DNA from: SAR86 cluster bacterium
Lineage (GTDB): Bacteria; Pseudomonadota; Gammaproteobacteria; Magnimaribacterales; TMED112
DNA: 36,275 nucleotides
Reading direction: 5' to 3'
Assembly (NCBI GenBank): GCA_003331605.1
Contig: QOPD01000009.1
Location: 1 to 36,275, forward strand
Position 1 is the first letter of the stretch. Every line of letters begins with the position of its first letter. Made by a program: the position numbers and the translations under genes. Shown here in pieces: positions 15,191 through 24,302 of this stretch. The notes beneath the pieces were generated by a model. That model did not search any database. It had not been told where the DNA came from and saw only the letters and a program-made list of their open reading frames with translations.

Positions 15191-17669
15191 AACACTAGTA
15201 ATTGTTGAGTCACCTTCAAAAGCCAAAACAATCAATAAATATCTTGGTTCCGAGTATGTTGTTAAATCTAGTGTTGGCCATGTAAGACGTCTTCCTAAAG
15301 GAGCTAAAGCCATTGATCTAAATAATTGGGACGTTAGTTATGAAATAGATCCCAAGAAAGAAAAAGTTGTTAAAGATTTAAAAACATCTGCTAAAAAAGT
15401 CGAAAATATTTTTCTGGCAACTGACTTAGACAGAGAAGGAGAAGCCATTGCTTGGCACTTAAAAGAAATACTTGGCAAAAAATTTAATTATAAAAGAGTT
15501 AGATTCAATGAAATCACAAAACCTGCTATTGAAAGAGCATTCGAAAACCCAAGTGAACTAGATGATGGTTTAATTAATGCACAAAAAACCCGAAGAATTT
15601 TAGATAGAATAGTCGGCTACGATCTGTCAGCAATCCTTTGGCAAAAAATTGGCAGTTATGGGAAATTATCTGCTGGTAGAGTTCAATCTGTAGCTGTGAA
15701 GTTAGTAGTTGAGCGAGAAAAAGAGATTAAATCCTTTGATCCTAAAGAATATTGGGAAATTGAAATAACCATCAAACATAAAGATAGGAATATTGTTTTT
15801 AAATTAAATGCAAAAAAATCTGAATTGAATTTAAGCAATGAACAGCAAGCAAATGAGCTGATAGAGAAACTGCTTAAAGCAGAGCTTTTAATACTCAAGA
15901 ATGAAACAACAAAACGAAAAATCCCTGTTAAGCCACCTTTTATTACCTCAACTCTCCAACAAACATCAAGTTCATTTCTAGGGTTTAGTCTTTCCAAAAC
16001 CATGAAATTAGCTCAAGATCTTTATACAGGTGGATACATCTCATATATGAGAACCGATTCCCCAAATTTAAGTGCTCTATCTCAGAGTAATTGCAAACAA
16101 TTTTTATTGGATGAATATGGTGAGAAGTACAGCACGCCTCGTAACTTTTCTTCGAAAGCAAGCAATTCACAAGAAGCCCATGAGGCTATTAGGCCTACAG
16201 ATGTAAACTTAAAATTTAATGATATTGCTCTTAGTGAAGATCATAAAAAACTCTATAAGCTAATATGGGATAGGTTTGTTGCATCACAAATGCCACAACC
16301 AGAGATAGTTGTTAATAGCATTAAAGCATCAGCAGAAAATTGTTTTTTTGATACTTCAGTAAGCTCTATAAGTTTTGATGGTTTTTATAAAGTTATGCCT
16401 CCTGGGAAGAATTCTGGCTATGTTGAATACAATTTAGCAGAACTTTCTGAGGGCACATCTTTAGGTATACCAAAAGCTGATAAATATCAGCATTTTACCA
16501 AACCCCCTTCAAGATATTCAGAGGCAAGCCTTGTAAAGGAATTAGAAAAGAGAGGAATTGGACGACCATCCACTTATCAAGAGATTATTACCAATATTCA
16601 AGAAAGAGGGTATGTAAAGAGCGAATCAAAAAGATTATATGCAACAAAAATTGCAAATCTGGTCTCAAATAGGCTCGAGCAATCCTTTGAAAAAATAATG
16701 GACTATGGTTTTACAGCAGGGATGGAGCAAAACCTGGACGAAATAGCTGAAGGAACAAAGGAATGGCAGGTTATTTTATCTGAATTTTATCAAGAATTTC
16801 AGAACGCAAAGTCAGATGCAGATCAAAAAATGGAAAGAAACCCTCCTATTGATACGGAATTAAGTTGTGATTTATGTGATAAGAATAGGAAAATGCAATT
16901 AAGGACAAATCAATCAGGCCAGTTCTTGGGTTGCGAAGGGTACACAGATGAAGATGACCAATGCAAAAATACCAAATCATTATTATCTGTAGATTTATTT
17001 TCGGAAAACGATGATAAGGAAGCTGAAAGTATATTTAATAAAGAGAAATGCAGTTTGTGTGGATCATCTATGGACGGATTTATCATTGATGAGAAAACTA
17101 AGCTTGATATTTGTTCTAATTCTCCTATTTGTCCTGGTACGAAATTAAAGCATGGAGAATTCATTAAGCCAAAAAATGAAGACGAGGAATTAATTGATTG
17201 CCATAAGTGCGACTCACAAATGGAGCTTAAACTTGGCAGGTTTGGTAAGTACTTTGCTTGCCGAAATGAATCTTGTCCTGCGACTAGGCAGTTATTAAAA
17301 AACGGCGATCTAAAGCCAGTTTTTATGGACCCAATAAAATTAGAAAATATTCGATGTCAGAAGTGTGATGATTTCTATTTGTTGAGAGACAGTATGAAAG
17401 GGCTTTTTTTAGCAGCATCACAATTTCCAAAAAATAGGGAAACTAGGGCACCTTTGTTATCTGAAATCAAGGATGTTGTAAATGAATTGCCAAAGAAGTA
17501 TGAGCATTTTGCCGATGCACCAACTGAGGATTTAGAGGGCGATAGCTTAGTTATTAGATTTAACAGAAAAGGAGGCACTCATTATCTATCAGCGGAAAAA
17601 GATAATAAGAAAAAGAAATACTTTTTTGTCTATGAGAAAGGTTCTTGGAAAGAAAAGAAAAGAGATTAA
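15180..17669 (+). CDS. topA: DNA topoisomerase I
   Basis: Type IA topoisomerase relaxing negative supercoils. The 829-aa protein (E. coli 865) has the TOPRIM domain with E10 and the D82-x-D84-x-E87 metal triad (TDLDREGEA), GYDLSAILWQKI, GKLSAGRVQSVA, the active-site Tyr Y289 in YISYMRTDS, and RGIGRPSTYQ. The C-terminus keeps three tetra-Cys zinc ribbons (starting at CDLCDKN, CSLCGSS and CHKCDSQ) and a final TopA-specific segment with CQKCDD that has lost the second Cys pair. The ATG overlaps the pyrD end by 11 bp. Confidence 0.96.
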   Translation: MASKTLVIVESPSKAKTINKYLGSEYVVKSSVGHVRRLPKGAKAIDLNNWDVSYEIDPKKEKVVKDLKTSAKKVENIFLATDLDREGEAIAWHLKEILGKKFNYKRVRFNEITKPAIERAFENPSELDDGLINAQKTRRILDRIVGYDLSAILWQKIGSYGKLSAGRVQSVAVKLVVEREKEIKSFDPKEYWEIEITIKHKDRNIVFKLNAKKSELNLSNEQQANELIEKLLKAELLILKNETTKRKIPVKPPFITSTLQQTSSSFLGFSLSKTMKLAQDLYTGGYISYMRTDSPNLSALSQSNCKQFLLDEYGEKYSTPRNFSSKASNSQEAHEAIRPTDVNLKFNDIALSEDHKKLYKLIWDRFVASQMPQPEIVVNSIKASAENCFFDTSVSSISFDGFYKVMPPGKNSGYVEYNLAELSEGTSLGIPKADKYQHFTKPPSRYSEASLVKELEKRGIGRPSTYQEIITNIQERGYVKSESKRLYATKIANLVSNRLEQSFEKIMDYGFTAGMEQNLDEIAEGTKEWQVILSEFYQEFQNAKSDADQKMERNPPIDTELSCDLCDKNRKMQLRTNQSGQFLGCEGYTDEDDQCKNTKSLLSVDLFSENDDKEAESIFNKEKCSLCGSSMDGFIIDEKTKLDICSNSPICPGTKLKHGEFIKPKNEDEELIDCHKCDSQMELKLGRFGKYFACRNESCPATRQLLKNGDLKPVFMDPIKLENIRCQKCDDFYLLRDSMKGLFLAASQFPKNRETRAPLLSEIKDVVNELPKKYEHFADAPTEDLEGDSLVIRFNRKGGTHYLSAEKDNKKKKYFFVYEKGSWKEKKRD

Positions 17670-17714
17670 CTCAAACCCCTTTATTAATTATTAAAAGAAC
17701 CCAATAATAAACTT

Positions 17715-17978
17715 ATGTCTAAATATCTTGAGCTAGTAGAAATTTCTGAAGGAGTTGTTGTTCTTAGGAGATCAGATGCTAAAGACTCCCCCCTAGTTAA
17801 AATTGAATTCTCAAAAGATGTAAAAGCTCTTTTAAATGGCATGGAATTCGATGTGGCTAAGGAAATGATCAAAGCAGGAATTGAAACTTTAAACGCTGAT
17901 ATTGATTTGGAGACCTTCGACGAAGAACTAATGGAAACGTTCTTCAAAAAAGATAACGACAACAGGGTCGTTCACTAA
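17715..17978 (+). CDS. Small acidic conserved hypothetical protein between topA and lexA
   Basis: An 87-aa, strongly acidic protein (MSKYLELVEISEGVVVLRR...), with a beta-rich N-terminal half and a helical C-terminal half (MEFDVAKEMIKAGIETLNADID). No catalytic motif is visible. From memory, pseudomonads carry a similar small gene between topA and lexA, so this may be a conserved gammaproteobacterial neighbour; that needs a search. A possible -10, AATAAT at 17703-17708, lies six bases before the ATG. The 3' end overlaps lexA tail to tail by four bases. It encodes a normal-looking protein in a dense region, so I think it real. Function unknown. Confidence 0.75.
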   Translation: MSKYLELVEISEGVVVLRRSDAKDSPLVKIEFSKDVKALLNGMEFDVAKEMIKAGIETLNADIDLETFDEELMETFFKKDNDNRVVH

Positions 17979-18568
17979 TTTAAATTCTCTCTTACAATTC
18001 CTACAGCCAGCCCCTCGATGGCAAAAAATTGCTGTTCATTAACTAAGATGTCTTTATAGTTATTGTTTTCAGCAACGAGCCTTATGCCTTTGCTGTCTTT
18101 GTAAAATCTTTTCAAGGTAACATCCTCATCTATTCTTGCAACGACTATTTGCCCGTTCTCAGCAACTTTTGAATGTTTTACGCCAACCAAGTCATTTTCA
18201 AGAATGCCAGCACTTATCATGCTATCTCCCTCAACACGCAGAAAGTAATCAACAAGTTTATTCAAAGGATTTACTGGAATTGTTTTTTCAATATTCTCTA
18301 TAGCTGTTATTGGAGACCCTGCAGCAACTCTCCCTATCAAAGGAATTCCTGTTGTTTCTTCAACAAGCTTTATGCCTCTAGATGAACCTGGGACCTTTTC
18401 AATAGCTCCTTTTTTCACTAGAGCTTTAATATGCGACTCAGCAGCATTGACTGATTTAAAATTTAGAATTTTTGCTATTTCTGCTCGCGTTGGCGGGAAT
18501 CCATTCACAACAACATGGTCTTTAATTACTTCAAATACTTTGATCTGTTGATTGGTTAGGTTTATCAT
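17975..18568 (-). CDS. lexA: SOS response repressor LexA
   Basis: Transcriptional repressor of the SOS regulon, inactivated by RecA-stimulated self-cleavage. The 197-aa protein has an N-terminal winged helix-turn-helix (GFPPTRAEIAKILNFKSVNAAESHIKAL), a hinge, and an S24 peptidase domain. The cleavage bond is A83-G84 (RVAAGSPI), the nucleophile is S116 (VEGDSMISAG) and the general base is K153 (DVTLKRF), all at the expected spacing to the E. coli protein (A84-G85, S119, K156). It is autoregulated: a near-consensus operator lies one base from its start codon and covers its -10. Divergent from a 5'-nucleotidase gene. Confidence 0.97.
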   Translation of the reverse strand: MINLTNQQIKVFEVIKDHVVVNGFPPTRAEIAKILNFKSVNAAESHIKALVKKGAIEKVPGSSRGIKLVEETTGIPLIGRVAAGSPITAIENIEKTIPVNPLNKLVDYFLRVEGDSMISAGILENDLVGVKHSKVAENGQIVVARIDEDVTLKRFYKDSKGIRLVAENNNYKDILVNEQQFFAIEGLAVGIVRENLN

Positions 18569-18569
18569 A

Positions 18570-18589
18570 TACTGTTATTATATACAGTA
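18570..18589. promoter_or_regulatory. LexA box (SOS operator) in the lexA/5'-nucleotidase spacer
   Basis: TACTGTTATTATATACAGTA, with perfect CTGT-N8-ACAG half-sites (18572-18575 and 18584-18587). It begins one base from the lexA ATG and overlaps the lexA -10 (18577-18582). On the other side it overlaps the weak -35 position of a possible promoter for the gene at 18612. Matches the gammaproteobacterial consensus closely. Confidence 0.92.
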
Positions 18590-18606
18590 AATTATATTTT
18601 TTTCAA
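18577..18606 (-). promoter_or_regulatory. Promoter of lexA, leaderless geometry, under LexA control
   Basis: On the minus strand TTGAAA (plus 18601-18606; 5/6 match) is followed after 18 bp by a perfect TATAAT (18577-18582). Eight bases then separate the -10 from the lexA ATG, so transcription should start at or within two bases of the start codon. The -10 lies inside the LexA box, giving direct occlusion by the repressor. Confidence 0.6.
18593..18598 (+). promoter_or_regulatory. Possible -10 of the 5'-nucleotidase operon
   Basis: TATATT (18593-18598), 5/6 match, lies 13 bases before the ATG at 18612. The matching -35 position is TACTGT at 18570-18575, which is the first half-site of the LexA box. 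If this is the promoter, bound LexA would block it too. Weak evidence. Confidence 0.3.
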
Positions 18607-18611
18607 ACTAA

Positions 18612-19487
18612 ATGACAATTCTTAAGGTAGGAATCAGTTCTAGAGCTCTATTTGACATGAATGAGAGCCATAAAGTCTTTAAAGAAAAAGGCATAGAAAA
18701 ATATGCTAAGTTTCAAAAAAAACATGAAAAAAACATCCTTGAGAAAGGGGTAGCATTCCCGTTAGTTGAAAAGCTACTCAGCATGAACACAAAAAAAGAA
18801 AAAATCGTAGAGGTTATTTTATTGTCAAGAAATAGTTCGGATACTGGATTAAGAATTTTTAATGCTATAGAAAAATATCAGCTTGAAATAACCAGAGCAG
18901 TATTTTCAGGAGGTGAAAGCCCATTTCCTTACGTAGATGCATTGGACATTGATTTATTTTTATCTGCAGATGTTGAAGATGTAAAGAAAGCTATCGAAAC
19001 CAATATTGCAGCTGCTCATATTTTCACTAATAAGGTAAATTTCTCTGAAAGAAAAGAATTAAGGATTGCTTTTGATGCGGATGCAGTAATTTTTTCAGAT
19101 GAATCTGAAGTTATGTATAAAAAGAAGGGATTAAAGAAGTATCTGGCTGAAGAAGGTGAATCTGAAGAACCTATAACTCCTGGACCGTTCAATGGATTCC
19201 TCAAGAAATTAAATTTTATTCAGTCAAATTTTCCTGTAGATAATTGCCCTATAAGAATAGCTCTTGTTACAGCTAGAGCTGCACCTGCGCACAAGAGAGT
19301 GATCAAAACTCTCAGAAAAGAAAAAATTCGTATTGATGAAACATTTTTTCTTGGAGGGCTTGCAAAAGGCAAATTTTTAAAAGGGTTCAATGCTGATATA
19401 TTTTTTGACGATTTAACAGAAAATTGCGCAGAGGCAACTAGTCATGTATCTACTGGTCATGTACCATACGGCATTAACAATACATGA
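18612..19487 (+). CDS. Cytosolic 5'-nucleotidase (type I family)
   Basis: Predicted to dephosphorylate nucleoside 5'-monophosphates. The 291-aa product resembles the cytosolic 5'-nucleotidase 1 family (Pfam 5-nucleotidase, related to animal NT5C1), known in many bacteria: VEVILLSRNSSDTGLRIFNAI, RAVFSGGESPFPYV, the acidic motif IAFDADAVIFSDESE (D155, D157), and a C-terminal LVTARAAPAHKRVIKTLR and FFLGGLAKGKFL. It is the first gene of a twelve-gene run and overlaps thrH by four bases. Its promoter region is shared with lexA, so nucleotide salvage may be linked to DNA damage here. Confidence 0.85.
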   Translation: MTILKVGISSRALFDMNESHKVFKEKGIEKYAKFQKKHEKNILEKGVAFPLVEKLLSMNTKKEKIVEVILLSRNSSDTGLRIFNAIEKYQLEITRAVFSGGESPFPYVDALDIDLFLSADVEDVKKAIETNIAAAHIFTNKVNFSERKELRIAFDADAVIFSDESEVMYKKKGLKKYLAEEGESEEPITPGPFNGFLKKLNFIQSNFPVDNCPIRIALVTARAAPAHKRVIKTLRKEKIRIDETFFLGGLAKGKFLKGFNADIFFDDLTENCAEATSHVSTGHVPYGINNT

Positions 19488-20071
19488 AAATTCTCTGTAC
19501 AGATTTAGAAGGTACCCTTGCTCCTGAAATTTGGCAAGAAATAGGGCGCAATTACAATATCTCAGAACTTAGCGCTACTACAAGAGAGATTCCTGATTTT
19601 GAAGATCTAATGAATATGCGAATGGAAGCCCTGCAAAATAATGCTATTAAGTACTCAGACCTAAAAAACTTTCTTAAGACTATTGACCCATATCAAGGCG
19701 CAAATGAATTTTTAAACTCTCTTAAAGACAAGTATCAAATTGTTATTGTTTCTGATACTTTCTATGAATTGGCTTTACCATTGATTGAAAAATTAGGAAA
19801 TTACCCTATTCTTTGCCACCATCTTAATATCAAAGATGATTACATAGAGTCGTATAGTAAAAGACAAAACGACCCCAAACGAAATGTTGTAAAAGGTTTT
19901 AAATCAATGAATTATGAGTGTTTTTGTATGGGTGATTCGTACAATGATATTCAAATGATTGATGAGTCTGATGGAGCATTTATTTTTGCACCAAAAGAAA
20001 TTAAGAGCTCAAGACCAGATATACTTAGCTTTGATAGTTATAACGATTTAAGAAATTATTTGCTGAAATGA
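19484..20071 (+). CDS. thrH: ThrH: phosphoserine phosphatase / homoserine phosphotransferase
   Basis: HAD-superfamily enzyme that in Pseudomonas aeruginosa hydrolyses phosphoserine and can transfer the phosphate to homoserine. The 195-aa protein starts [17 protein letters not shown]; the nucleophile is D7, with E9 at the second position (DLE, not DxD), as in ThrH. Further family blocks are [42 protein letters not shown] and [11 protein letters not shown]. It overlaps the gene before it (ATGA) and queH after it (ATGA), each by four bases. May serve serine or threonine synthesis. Confidence 0.92.
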   Translation: MKILCTDLEGTLAPEIWQEIGRNYNISELSATTREIPDFEDLMNMRMEALQNNAIKYSDLKNFLKTIDPYQGANEFLNSLKDKYQIVIVSDTFYELALPLIEKLGNYPILCHHLNIKDDYIESYSKRQNDPKRNVVKGFKSMNYECFCMGDSYNDIQMIDESDGAFIFAPKEIKSSRPDILSFDSYNDLRNYLLK

Positions 20072-20733
20072 ATTTATATAATCTTGAAAATTTTGAAAGA
20101 CCAAAACTTTCTATGCCAAATAGAGGTAAAAAATTGTTGATGCATAGTTGTTGTGCACCATGTGCTGGCGAAATAATGGAGGCAGTTGCAGCCTCAGGCA
20201 TTGATACAACAATTTATTTCTACAATCCAAACATTCATCCAAGGGAAGAATACGAAATTAGAAAAGAAGAGAACATTAGATATGCAGAAAAGCTTGGTTT
20301 TGATTTTATTGATGCTGACTATGATAAAGATAATTGGTTTGAAAGAGTGAAGGGCTTGGAAGATGAGCCAGAAAGAGGTGAGAGATGCACAGTATGCTTT
20401 GACATGAGATTCGAGAGAAGTGCCTTATTTGCAAATGAAAATGGTTTTGATGTTTTTGCAACAACTCTTGGTATTTCTCGGTGGAAAGATCTTAACCAGA
20501 TTAATGGCGCTGGCTTACGAGCAGCAAATAAGTATAATAACGTTACATTTTGGGATTTTAATTGGAGAAAACAGGGCGGCTCATCCCGAATGCTAGAAAT
20601 CTCCAAACAAGAAAAATTCTATAAGCAAGAATATTGTGGTTGTGTTTTCAGCTTAAGAGATACTAATAGGTGGCGAAAGTCGAATGGCCGTGAAATTATA
20701 AAAAGAGGAATCAATTTTTACGAAATTAATTAA
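20068..20733 (+). CDS. queH: Epoxyqueuosine reductase QueH (DUF208)
   Basis: Catalyses the last step of queuosine synthesis, reducing epoxyqueuosine in tRNA. It is the cobalamin-independent alternative to QueG. The 221-aa protein carries the QueH cysteine sets: HSCCAPC (C28, C29, C32), ERCTVC (C107, C110) and the C-terminal EYCGC (C190, C192), together with [16 protein letters not shown] and [10 protein letters not shown]. These bind an Fe-S cluster and a second metal site in characterised members. Works with queE at the window start, although the two lie 20 kb apart. Overlaps thrH (ATGA) and prpC (TAATG). Confidence 0.94.
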   Translation: MNLYNLENFERPKLSMPNRGKKLLMHSCCAPCAGEIMEAVAASGIDTTIYFYNPNIHPREEYEIRKEENIRYAEKLGFDFIDADYDKDNWFERVKGLEDEPERGERCTVCFDMRFERSALFANENGFDVFATTLGISRWKDLNQINGAGLRAANKYNNVTFWDFNWRKQGGSSRMLEISKQEKFYKQEYCGCVFSLRDTNRWRKSNGREIIKRGINFYEIN

Positions 20734-21848
20734 TGAAGAAATTAGAGGGTGCAGGTTTAAGGGGTCAGTCTGCGGGACAAACATCACTTTCAACAGTAGA
20801 GCAAGAAGGTAGCCTTAGATATCTAGGTTACAGCATTGAGGACCTTGCTGAAAATGCTTCATTTGAAGAGGTTGCTTATTTATTGCTACTAGGCAAGCTG
20901 CCAACATCTTCCGAACTTGATGAGTTTGAAGAAGAATTATCATCTCAAAGGAAAATGCCTGACTCCCTCGTTAATGTTATTGAATCAATACCATCCTCAG
21001 CCCACCCTATGGAAGTATTCAGAACAATTATTTCTTATATGGGAGTTATTGAACCTGAAAAAACGTTTGAAGATCAATTGAAAGTTGCTAAAAGATTACT
21101 TGGAGTAACCACTACTGGAATTGTTTATTGGTATAACTTTTCCCATCATGGAGTAAGAATAAATCAAGACTCAAATGAGAGATCATTAGCTGGACATTTT
21201 CTAAAATTATTAAGACAGGAAGATATACCAGAGCTCGATAAGAAGACTTTGGATGTATCGTTAACTTTGTATGCTGAGCATGAATTTAATGCATCAACTT
21301 TCACCGGTAGAGTTTGTGCATCAACACTTTCAGACCTTCATTCATGTCTAACTGCAGCAGTTGGCAGTTTACGTGGCCCTTTGCATGGTGGAGCGAATGA
21401 AGAAGCAATGAAAATGTTACAACAAATTAATTCAGTTGATGAAGTGAAAAGCTTTGTTGATCAAAAGTTCGAAAATAAAGAAAAAATTATGGGGTTTGGT
21501 CATGCTGTTTACTCAATTAAAGATCCTAGAAGCAATATTATTAAGAAATTTTCTGAGAAACTTTCTCTTAACCATGATCATAAGTTGCTACACGATGCAG
21601 CTGTAGAAATGGAAGCCTACATGTGGGAGAAAAAGAAATTATTCCCAAATACAGATTTCTTTATGGCACCTGCATATCACTACATTGGTATACCAACTGA
21701 TTTATTTACACCTCTCTTTGCCATTGCAAGAATTGTAGGCTGGTCAGCACATGCATTTGAGCAAAGAAGCAATAATAGAATTATTAGACCTAGCGCTGAG
21801 TATATTGGCCCAGAAGATAGAAACTGGATTGATATAGATTCAAGGTAA
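20733..21848 (+). CDS. prpC: 2-methylcitrate synthase (citrate synthase family)
   Basis: Condenses propionyl-CoA with oxaloacetate to 2-methylcitrate. The 371-aa protein is of the short citrate-synthase type used by PrpC, with catalytic residues H218 (PLHGGANEEAM), H257 (GFGHAVY) and D308 (NTDFFMAPAYHYIGIP), plus HEFNASTFTGR and GWSAHAFEQR. The class alone does not separate methylcitrate from citrate synthase; the coupled prpD (TAATG overlap) is what supports PrpC. No prpB (methylisocitrate lyase) is adjacent, unlike classical prp operons. Confidence 0.9.
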   Translation: MKKLEGAGLRGQSAGQTSLSTVEQEGSLRYLGYSIEDLAENASFEEVAYLLLLGKLPTSSELDEFEEELSSQRKMPDSLVNVIESIPSSAHPMEVFRTIISYMGVIEPEKTFEDQLKVAKRLLGVTTTGIVYWYNFSHHGVRINQDSNERSLAGHFLKLLRQEDIPELDKKTLDVSLTLYAEHEFNASTFTGRVCASTLSDLHSCLTAAVGSLRGPLHGGANEEAMKMLQQINSVDEVKSFVDQKFENKEKIMGFGHAVYSIKDPRSNIIKKFSEKLSLNHDHKLLHDAAVEMEAYMWEKKKLFPNTDFFMAPAYHYIGIPTDLFTPLFAIARIVGWSAHAFEQRSNNRIIRPSAEYIGPEDRNWIDIDSR

Positions 21849-23230
21849 TGTCCAAGTTTGACCCAGTAATTAGTAAGATTGCTGACTTTACCCAGGCTTA
21901 CATTGCAGATGAGTCTTCACTGCAAGAAGCTAAGAGATGTTTTTTTGATAGCCTGGCCTGTGCATTTCTAGCACTTGAGCATGACAAGGTACAGAGTTTT
22001 TGTGCACTTCCATATATTTCTGATTCATCAGGTACAGTAGGAGTAATTGGCACCGATATTAAAACAAATGTTGTTGATGCCACTTTTTTAAATGGCTCAC
22101 TGATAAGATGGCTTGACTTTAATGATACCTGGCTTGCTAAGGAGTGGGGGCATCCGTCTGATAATTTGGCAGCTATATTGGCTTTAACTGATTACTTAAA
22201 AAGCGCAAGGGGTAAAATATATAGCTTTAAAGATGTTTTAAATTTTATGGTCCTTGCACATGAAATCCAAGGCACTCTAGCAATAGAGAACAGTTTCAAT
22301 AAAGAAGGTCTAGACCATGTTGTGTTAGTCAAAATCGCGTCAGCTGCCGTGGCATCGAAAATGTTAGGACATGATCATAATCAATTGAGCGCTGTGATTA
22401 GCAATGCATTCGTCGACGGACAAAGTTTAAGAGCCTATCGTCATTTTCCAAACACAGGGGCAAGAAAAAGTTGGGCTGCAGGAGATGCAAGTGCTAGAGG
22501 GGTTAAACTTGCTTTCATTACAGAAGTTAGTGATGAACGTTATCCGTCAGCTATTTCAGCACAGACATGGGGCTTTAATGATGTTTTGATGGGCGATAAC
22601 CCAGTCGAGCTTAAGCGTGAACTAAATTCTTATGTTATGGATAATATTCTTTATAAAGTAAATTTTCCTGCTGAATTTCATGCTCAGACGGCTGCTGAAG
22701 CTGCAATAAAATTACATTCTCAAATCAATTATGAAGATATTGCAAGTATTGATATTCATACACAAGAGCCTGGTGTAAGGATTATTTCAAAGCAAGGACC
22801 ATTGACAAATTATGCCGACAGAGACCACTGTATTGAATATATTGTGGCATGGTGTTTGTTGACTGGAAATTTAAATGCCAATTCCTACACCGACGAAGCT
22901 GCATCAGACTCAAGGATTGATATGCTGAGAGAAATTACTTTAACAACAGAAAATAATGAATACACCAGAAGGTATTACAACCTAGATGAAAGAGCTATCC
23001 CCAATAAAGTTATTGTAACTCTTAAAAATGGCGAAGTGCTTGAAGAAGAGGTAATTTATCCCTTGGGCCACAGGGAGAGAAGAGAGGAATCAAAACCTTA
23101 CCTTAAACAAAAATTTGAAAATAGTCTTGCTCATTTGGGGCTTGATGAGGCTTATTTATGTGAAGCTTATAACTCAACAAAGATCTTAGATATTGAAATT
23201 TACGATATTCTAAAGAAAATATACAAATAA
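21848..23230 (+). CDS. prpD: 2-methylcitrate dehydratase PrpD
   Basis: Dehydrates 2-methylcitrate to 2-methyl-cis-aconitate in propionate catabolism. The 460-aa product is of MmgE/PrpD family length and shows [19 protein letters not shown] near residue 85, [34 protein letters not shown] in the middle, and [14 protein letters not shown]. It is iron-sulfur independent. Rehydration to 2-methylisocitrate would need an aconitase; AcnB at 28746 can do this in other bacteria. It starts on the last base of the prpC stop and is separated from aroC by a single base. Confidence 0.93.
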   Translation: MSKFDPVISKIADFTQAYIADESSLQEAKRCFFDSLACAFLALEHDKVQSFCALPYISDSSGTVGVIGTDIKTNVVDATFLNGSLIRWLDFNDTWLAKEWGHPSDNLAAILALTDYLKSARGKIYSFKDVLNFMVLAHEIQGTLAIENSFNKEGLDHVVLVKIASAAVASKMLGHDHNQLSAVISNAFVDGQSLRAYRHFPNTGARKSWAAGDASARGVKLAFITEVSDERYPSAISAQTWGFNDVLMGDNPVELKRELNSYVMDNILYKVNFPAEFHAQTAAEAAIKLHSQINYEDIASIDIHTQEPGVRIISKQGPLTNYADRDHCIEYIVAWCLLTGNLNANSYTDEAASDSRIDMLREITLTTENNEYTRRYYNLDERAIPNKVIVTLKNGEVLEEEVIYPLGHRERREESKPYLKQKFENSLAHLGLDEAYLCEAYNSTKILDIEIYDILKKIYK

Positions 23231-23231
23231 T

Positions 23232-24302
23232 ATGTCTGGAAACACATTCGGTACAATTTTTAAACTTACTACTTTTGGTGAAAGCCATGGTATCGCTCTT
23301 GGGGCAATAATTGATGGATGTCCGCCAAACATACCTCTCACAGCTGAGGATATTCAAGATGAATTAGATAGAAGAAAGCCTGGGCAATCACGGTATGTAA
23401 CTCAAAGAAAAGAAGACGATGTTGTTGAAATCTTATCAGGTGTCTTTGAAGGTAAAACTACTGGGACTCCAATTGGCCTAATTATCAAAAATAAAGACCA
23501 AAAATCAAAAGATTATGAAAATATTAAAGATAAATTCCGTCCTGGTCATGCTGATTATACATATCAACAAAAATATGGAATAAGAGACTACCGAGGAGGT
23601 GGAAGGGCTAGCGCACGCGAAACAGCAATGCGTGTTGCAGGTGGAGCAATAGCAAAGAAAATTTTAACAGCACTTGGCATAAGTATCTCGGCAGGGGTTG
23701 TGCAAATTGGAAAAATCAGAGCCAATAATGTCTCTATCTTAGAGGCTTCTAAAAATGACTTTAATTTTGTAGATTTAGAAAAAATCAATGAACTTGAAAC
23801 TTTCTTCCAAGCTCTCAACAAAGAACAAGATTCAGTTGGCGCAAAAATTTTGGTTAGAGTTGCTGGCCTAACGCCAGGTATAGGATCCCCAGTATTCTCA
23901 AAACTTGATGCAGAGCTTGCAAAAGCAATGATGAGTGTAAATGCTGTAAAGGCAGTAGAAATTGGTGCTGGCACTAGTGTTGTAGAAATGAAAGGCTCAG
24001 CAAATAGAGATCTAATGGTTAAAGCAGGGTTTCTTTCAAATAATTCTGGAGGAATTATTGGTGGTATTTCTAATGGAGAAGATATTGATCTATATGTATC
24101 ACTAAAACCAACATCAAGCATCTCTCAAAAAACGACTACAGTAGACAAAGATAATGAAGAGGTTGATTTGCAAGTTAAAGGTAGACACGACCCCTGTGTG
24201 GGCTTAAGAGCTGTGCCAATTTTAGAGGCAATGGCAGCTTTAACAATTCTTGACCAATATTTACTGGATAAAGGACAATGTTTTAATATTGAAAGGCCCT
24301 AA
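23232..24302 (+). CDS. aroC: Chorismate synthase
   Basis: Last shared step of aromatic amino-acid synthesis: 5-enolpyruvylshikimate-3-phosphate to chorismate, with reduced FMN. The 356-aa protein starts [20 protein letters not shown] and contains the signatures [41 protein letters not shown] and [14 protein letters not shown]. Length and motifs are ordinary. It lies one base after prpD; the next gene probably starts inside its last 14 bases. Confidence 0.96.
   Translation: MSGNTFGTIFKLTTFGESHGIALGAIIDGCPPNIPLTAEDIQDELDRRKPGQSRYVTQRKEDDVVEILSGVFEGKTTGTPIGLIIKNKDQKSKDYENIKDKFRPGHADYTYQQKYGIRDYRGGGRASARETAMRVAGGAIAKKILTALGISISAGVVQIGKIRANNVSILEASKNDFNFVDLEKINELETFFQALNKEQDSVGAKILVRVAGLTPGIGSPVFSKLDAELAKAMMSVNAVKAVEIGAGTSVVEMKGSANRDLMVKAGFLSNNSGGIIGGISNGEDIDLYVSLKPTSSISQKTTTVDKDNEEVDLQVKGRHDPCVGLRAVPILEAMAALTILDQYLLDKGQCFNIERP

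Noticed and set aside
15683-16003. 106-codon frame antisense to topA
   Set aside because: Contained in topA; a low-complexity Ser/Leu/Phe-rich translation with no motif.
17670-17714. Terminator after topA
   Set aside because: The 45-bp spacer is AT-rich, with short repeats of TTATTAATTATTAA, but has no GC-rich stem followed by a T-run.
23588-24121. 177-codon open frame antisense to aroC
   Set aside because: Lies wholly inside a clear chorismate synthase gene. The translation is Pro/Ser/Ala-rich without motifs, as expected from the complement of a conserved gene.
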